A stretch of 9,974 nt of DNA, from positions 1,053 to 11,026 of the forward strand of contig VBHW01000019.1 in assembly GCA_005881055.1 (NCBI GenBank), given 5' to 3'. Positions 6,388 through 9,974 of the stretch are shown one piece after another. Within the stretch, counting starts at the first letter, position 1; every line of letters starts with the position of its first letter. The position numbers and the translations under genes were made by a program. A model generated the notes under the pieces. It searched no databases. It was given only the letters and a program-made list of their open reading frames with translations, and was not told the origin of the DNA. This DNA is from Chloroflexota bacterium. Its GTDB lineage: Bacteria > Chloroflexota > Limnocylindria > Limnocylindrales > CSP1-4.

Positions 6388-8820
6388 TCAGCGTGGGGTC
6401 GCGGCGGCGAAGCTCGGCGGCTCGAACGTCGTCTCCGTGTCGTGGCTCGCGCCGTCGCGGATCGAGTCGTAGGCCTTGAGTGTGATGTCGAGGACGTGCC
6501 GCGCGTGCTCTGCGGTCAGGACCGGCGTCTCCTCGCCGCGCAGGCACGCGACGAAATGGACGATGCCGGTCTCGACGACCCCGATCTCGTCCTCGGGCGG
6601 CGGCGGCCGGAGCCCGTGGACCCAGCCCTCGAGGCCGAGGGCGCTGTCGTCGTCGAGATAGATGCTCGCCGGGGCATGCTCGTCACTCGATTCGCCGGCG
6701 AAGCTGATCGTGCCGTGGCGGAAGTGGAGCTCGAGCCATGGCGCCAGCGTGGCGGCCGCCCCGAAGCTCGCGAGGAGCTGGCCGAGGGCGCCCGACGCGA
6801 ACTCCATGTTGATCAGCACGTGGTCGGGTGACGTCACCGCGATCGTCTCGCCGGACCGCGGCCCGGCCCGCACGACGCGTGTCGGGTTGCCGATCGCGCC
6901 CATCGCCTGCACCCGGCGGACGGGCCCGAGGAGCGTGGTCATCGCGTGGAGGCGGTACACCCCGTGATCGAACACGGGCCCGACGCCCGGGCCGTAGAAC
7001 ACCTCGGGGTCGCCGGTGTACTCCCGCCAGGTCGCGGGTCCGGTGTCCGCATGGTGGGCGACCGCGAGGCTGAGGTTCCCGAGGCGTCCGGATGCCACGA
7101 TGGCTGCCAGCCAGCGGATCCGACGCGTCGCCGCGACGCCGGGAGCAGAGAGGAGGTGGAGATCTCGGGCCCGGGCGGTCTCGATGAGCCGATCGGCGTC
7201 GGCGAGGGTGCCGGCGATCGGCTTCTCCGTGTAGACGTGGACGCCGGCGTCGAGGCACGCCTGGCTCACCTTCGCGTGGACCGGCGCCGGCGTGATGTTG
7301 AACATCGCGTCCGGCCGCGCCGTGGCGAGGAGATCCTCGAGATCGTCGTAGGCCCGCGCCGACGGCGATGCCCCAATCGACGGCCCAGTCGACGCCCCAG
7401 TCGACGCCCCTGGTGACGACCGGCGCGCGACCTCGGCGGCGCGCTCGGCCCGGTCGCGATTCGGGTCGCAGCAGCCGACGATCTCGACGCGGTCCGCGAG
7501 CGACGCGAGGGCGGGCAGGTACCGGCGATGGGCGACGTCGCCGCAGCCCACGACGCCCACGCGGAGCCGCCCGCTCGCCATGTCGGCGATGAGGTCCTCC
7601 GCCGCCTCGATCCCGCACGACAGGCGGACGAGGGCACCGGGCACCTCGAGCGGCGAGCCCGCCACCGATGCGTGGGTCATGACGGCCGGCATCTCGATGA
7701 GCGACTCCACGCTGCCGAGCGATTCGGCCAGGGTGAAGAGCCGGGTCGCGGCGCAGATCGCCTCGGCGCGCTGGAGCGCCGTCCGGCCGTGCCGGCCGCC
7801 GGCCCGTGGCAGGAAGCTGACCATCCCGCCGCCCGACCGCATCTGGCGGGCGGCGAGCGCCGCCTGGGGGTGGGCGTGCGGTCCGTCCGCGAGGCCCGGG
7901 TAGCGGACGAGCTCGACGTCGTCGCGGCCGGCCAGGAACCGGGCGACCGCTGCCCCGTTCACGGCATGGCGCTCCGTGCGAAGGGCGAGCGTGCGCAGGC
8001 CGCGCAGCACGAGGAAGCAGTCGAACGGCCCGGGCACCCCACCCATCGCGTTCTGGAGGAAGCGCAGGCGGTCCGCGACCGCGTCGCGGTCCGTGACGAC
8101 GACCCCGTTGACAGTGTCGGAGTGGCCCGCGAGGTACTTCGTCGCCGAGTGGAACACGATGTCGGCGCCGTGCTCGAGCGGTCGCTGCACGGCCGGCGAG
8201 GCGAACGTGTTGTCGACGACGATGAGCGGCGCCTCGCCGCCGGCGCCGGCATGGCCCCGGACGGCCTCGGCGATCGCGGCGATGTCGACGAGCTTGAGGA
8301 GCGGGTTCGTCGGCGTCTCCAGCCAGACGAGCCTCGTCCGGGGGGAGAGGCAGGACAGGACGAGGGCCGGATCGCTGGCCAGGTCGTCGAAGCGGACCCT
8401 GACGCCCCGCGGCCGGAGCACCTTGTCGAAATAGCGGAACGTCCCGCCGTACACGTCGTCGCAGGCGACGATCTCCTCACCGGGCGCGGCGAGCTCGCTG
8501 ATCGTCGCGGTGCATGCCGAGCCGGAGGCGAACGCGATCCCGTGGCGGGCGCCCTCGAGGGCCGCGACGGCGCGCTCGAGCCGCTCACGCGTGGGATTGT
8601 GCGTCCGGGCGTACTCGTAGCCGGCGCGCGGCTCGCCGACCGCGTCCTGGGCGAACGTGCTCGTCTGGTAGATCGGCGGGGCGATCGACCCGGTCGCCTC
8701 GTCCGGCTCCTGGCCCGCGTGGACGGCGAGCGTGTCGAGCGACCAGCCCTCGTCGGCCGCGTGGCGCTCTGCGAACGGCCGTGGGGCCGGCTTCTGATCG
8801 TCAGGCATCCCGGCCGACAT
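6388..8820 (-). CDS. Fusion: cystathionine gamma-lyase/synthase-family PLP enzyme + Gfo/Idh/MocA oxidoreductase
   Basis: An uninterrupted 810-residue frame joins two full enzymes. Residues about 25-413 are a Cys/Met-metabolism PLP enzyme. They contain YARTHNPT (70-77, phosphate contact across the dimer), Y124, D203 (DNTF), the PLP lysine K228 (SATKYLAGHSD) and AESLGSVESL (365-374). EMPAVMTHASV (376-386) resembles gamma-lyases more than gamma-synthases, and an upstream cystathionine beta-synthase agrees. Expected reaction: cystathionine to cysteine, 2-oxobutyrate and ammonia. Residues about 418-810 are a Gfo/Idh/MocA protein: Rossmann VGVVGCGDVA (421-430), EKP (532-534), DHGVY (618-622) and the C-terminal alpha/beta domain. 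Its substrate is unknown. The domains meet at LIADM-ASG-RLRVG with essentially no linker. The ATG at 8820 is chosen, 16 bases after the upstream stop; M5 at 8808 is an alternative. The upstream in-frame ATG at 8988 would add a junk-like Arg/Ser stretch inside the neighbouring gene. Confidence 0.88.
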   Translation of the reverse strand: MSAGMPDDQKPAPRPFAERHAADEGWSLDTLAVHAGQEPDEATGSIAPPIYQTSTFAQDAVGEPRAGYEYARTHNPTRERLERAVAALEGARHGIAFASGSACTATISELAAPGEEIVACDDVYGGTFRYFDKVLRPRGVRVRFDDLASDPALVLSCLSPRTRLVWLETPTNPLLKLVDIAAIAEAVRGHAGAGGEAPLIVVDNTFASPAVQRPLEHGADIVFHSATKYLAGHSDTVNGVVVTDRDAVADRLRFLQNAMGGVPGPFDCFLVLRGLRTLALRTERHAVNGAAVARFLAGRDDVELVRYPGLADGPHAHPQAALAARQMRSGGGMVSFLPRAGGRHGRTALQRAEAICAATRLFTLAESLGSVESLIEMPAVMTHASVAGSPLEVPGALVRLSCGIEAAEDLIADMASGRLRVGVVGCGDVAHRRYLPALASLADRVEIVGCCDPNRDRAERAAEVARRSSPGASTGASTGPSIGASPSARAYDDLEDLLATARPDAMFNITPAPVHAKVSQACLDAGVHVYTEKPIAGTLADADRLIETARARDLHLLSAPGVAATRRIRWLAAIVASGRLGNLSLAVAHHADTGPATWREYTGDPEVFYGPGVGPVFDHGVYRLHAMTTLLGPVRRVQAMGAIGNPTRVVRAGPRSGETIAVTSPDHVLINMEFASGALGQLLASFGAAATLAPWLELHFRHGTISFAGESSDEHAPASIYLDDDSALGLEGWVHGLRPPPPEDEIGVVETGIVHFVACLRGEETPVLTAEHARHVLDITLKAYDSIRDGASHDTETTFEPPSFAAATPR
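7369..7416 (-). repeat. Four-copy 12-base tandem repeat inside the oxidoreductase domain
   Basis: Units 7369-7380, 7381-7392, 7393-7404 and 7405-7416 are imperfect copies of CGCCCCAGTCGA; the middle two differ at one base. They encode four S-x-G-[A/P] tetrapeptides (residues 469-484 of the fusion). These sit between the helix after Rossmann strand 2 and strand 3, in a surface loop. Unit length is a multiple of three, so copy-number change keeps the frame. Confidence 0.85.
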
Positions 8821-8836
8821 GGTACGTGCCGGCTCG

Positions 8837-9974
8837 TCAGCCGACGCGGGCTGCGCCGTGGTGCGCGAGGAACTCGAGCAGGTCGAGCTTCGTGACGACC
8901 CCGGCGGGCCGCTCGCCCCGCACCGCGACGACGGCCGGGGAGCCCTGTGACAGGAGTGCGAACGCCTCGTCGAGCGTCGCGGAGGCATCGACGAGCGGCA
9001 GCGGCGCGTCCATGACCTCGCCGACGGTCCGCTCGACGACGGTTGGGTCCCGGAAGGCTCGGTCGAGGAGCCCCTTCTCCGAGATCGAGCCGACGAGCCC
9101 GGCGATCTCCTCGCCGGCCGGGTCCTCGGACACCGGCATCTGGCTGATCCCGTACGACTGGAACGTCTCGATCGCGGAGCCGACGCGCTGGGTCGTCCGG
9201 GCGAGGACGAGGGCCGGCCGCTCGGCCTCGTGATGGCGAACGGCGAGGAGCTCGGCGATCCGCACGATCCCGCCGGTGGTCGGCAGGAGCCCGTTCACCC
9301 GCATCCACTCGTCGTTGTAGAGCTTCGAGAGGTACGAGCGGCCGCCGTCCGGGAGCAGGACGACGACGACCGCCTCCGCGCCGGCGCTGGTCGCGGTGAG
9401 CTCGCGGGCGATCTCGAGCGTCGCGACGAGCGCCGTGCCGCACGACTCGCCGGCGAGGATGCCCTCCTCGCGGGTGATCCGCCGAGCCGCGGCGAACGCG
9501 TCGCGGTCGCTCACGCGGACCCAGCGGTCGACGACCTTCGGGTCGTACGTGCCCGGGAAGAAGTCCTCGCCGACGCCCTCGGTCAGGTACGGGCGGGCGA
9601 CGTCGCCGGAGAGGACGCTGCCCTCGGGATCGGCGCCAATGACGACGAGGTCGGGCTTCTTCGTCCGCAGGTAGCGGACGGCCCCGGTGATCGTGCCGCC
9701 GGTCCCGACGCTGCAGACGAAGTGCGTGAGCCGGCCCTCGGTCTGCTCCCAGATCTCGGGGCCGGTCGTCGCCTCGTGCGCCTTCGGGTTCTCCTGGTTC
9801 CAGTACTGGTCGGGCTTGAACGCCCCCGGGATGTCGCGAGCGAGGCGCGCGGCGACCGAGTAATAGCTCTCGGGCGATTCTGGCGGGACGTTCGTCGGGC
9901 AGAGGACCACCTCGGCGCCGTACGCCCGGAGGAGCTGCTGCTTCTCGCTCGACTGCTTGTCCGCCATGACGAAG
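8837..9974 (-). CDS. cbs: Cystathionine beta-synthase with C-terminal CBS domain pair, N-terminus off window
   Basis: This enzyme condenses serine (or an activated serine) with homocysteine to cystathionine, the first step of reverse transsulfuration. The frame is open at the right edge (FVMADKQSSEK), which corresponds to the middle of the catalytic domain. The N-terminal part carrying the PLP lysine is therefore outside the window. Visible hallmarks are SPESYYSVA, DQYWNQENPKAH and the phosphate-binding loop SVGTGGTITG. GADPEGS and LLPDGGRSYLSK close the catalytic fold. SPES and DQY-N-NP-AH match animal-type cystathionine beta-synthases better than plain cysteine synthases. From about 9250 to the stop come two CBS (Bateman) repeats (GISQMPV, VGSISEKGLL; TLDEAFALL, AGVVTKLDLLEFL), which usually bind adenosyl ligands and regulate activity. 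The next gene starts 16 bases after the stop, consistent with an operon. Confidence 0.93.
   Translation of the reverse strand, partial: FVMADKQSSEKQQLLRAYGAEVVLCPTNVPPESPESYYSVAARLARDIPGAFKPDQYWNQENPKAHEATTGPEIWEQTEGRLTHFVCSVGTGGTITGAVRYLRTKKPDLVVIGADPEGSVLSGDVARPYLTEGVGEDFFPGTYDPKVVDRWVRVSDRDAFAAARRITREEGILAGESCGTALVATLEIARELTATSAGAEAVVVVLLPDGGRSYLSKLYNDEWMRVNGLLPTTGGIVRIAELLAVRHHEAERPALVLARTTQRVGSAIETFQSYGISQMPVSEDPAGEEIAGLVGSISEKGLLDRAFRDPTVVERTVGEVMDAPLPLVDASATLDEAFALLSQGSPAVVAVRGERPAGVVTKLDLLEFLAHHGAARVG

Noticed and set aside
5796..6479. Plus-strand ORF of 227 residues spanning the pckA gap
   Set aside because: The sequence is Arg-rich and low in motifs, and it overlaps the better supported small membrane protein on the minus strand.
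8821..8988. Upstream in-frame ATG extending the fusion enzyme to 8988
   Set aside because: The added 56 residues overlap the cystathionine beta-synthase CBS domain and look like a shadow frame. Family homology begins near residue 25 from the ATG at 8820.

Overview
The window is very GC-rich (about 70%), and G or C strongly dominates third codon positions. Every gene I can support lies on the minus strand, so transcription runs from the right edge to the left. The enzyme set suggests a high-GC bacterium outside the classic actinobacteria: an ATP-type (not GTP-type) PEP carboxykinase and an LDH-like malate dehydrogenase resembling the Chloroflexus enzyme. A lineage in Chloroflexota is my best guess. 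This is inferred from protein character only and is not established by the sequence.

In transcription order the layout is as follows. (1) At 9974-8837 is a 5'-truncated cystathionine beta-synthase with a C-terminal pair of CBS (Bateman) domains. (2) At 8820-6388, 16 bases downstream, is an 810-codon ORF. It fuses a PLP enzyme of the cystathionine gamma-lyase/synthase family directly to a complete Gfo/Idh/MocA-type NAD(P)-dependent oxidoreductase. (3) At 6350-6045 is a small, unrecognised protein with one N-terminal membrane segment. (4) A 233-base gap follows, holding a GC-rich inverted repeat and a perfect 12-bp palindrome. (5) pckA (5811-4126) and mdh (4124-3189) are separated by a single base and are evidently translationally coupled. 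(6) A 248-base gap begins with two back-to-back hairpins just after mdh. (7) At 2940-1 is a large secreted subtilisin-family (S8) protease that runs off the left edge after 980 codons.

The genes form functional pairs. Cystathionine beta-synthase plus the gamma-lyase half of the fusion would make up reverse transsulfuration (homocysteine + serine to cystathionine, then to cysteine, 2-oxobutyrate and ammonia). Mdh plus PckA convert malate to oxaloacetate to phosphoenolpyruvate, the entry into gluconeogenesis. The protease has its own leader and is probably a separate transcription unit that feeds on extracellular protein.

The most unusual item is the gamma-lyase/oxidoreductase fusion. The two enzymes join with almost no linker, and the oxidoreductase half carries an in-frame 12-base tandem repeat in its nucleotide-binding domain. 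I do not recall a described enzyme with this architecture. No tRNA, rRNA, CRISPR array, insertion sequence or phage gene is visible.
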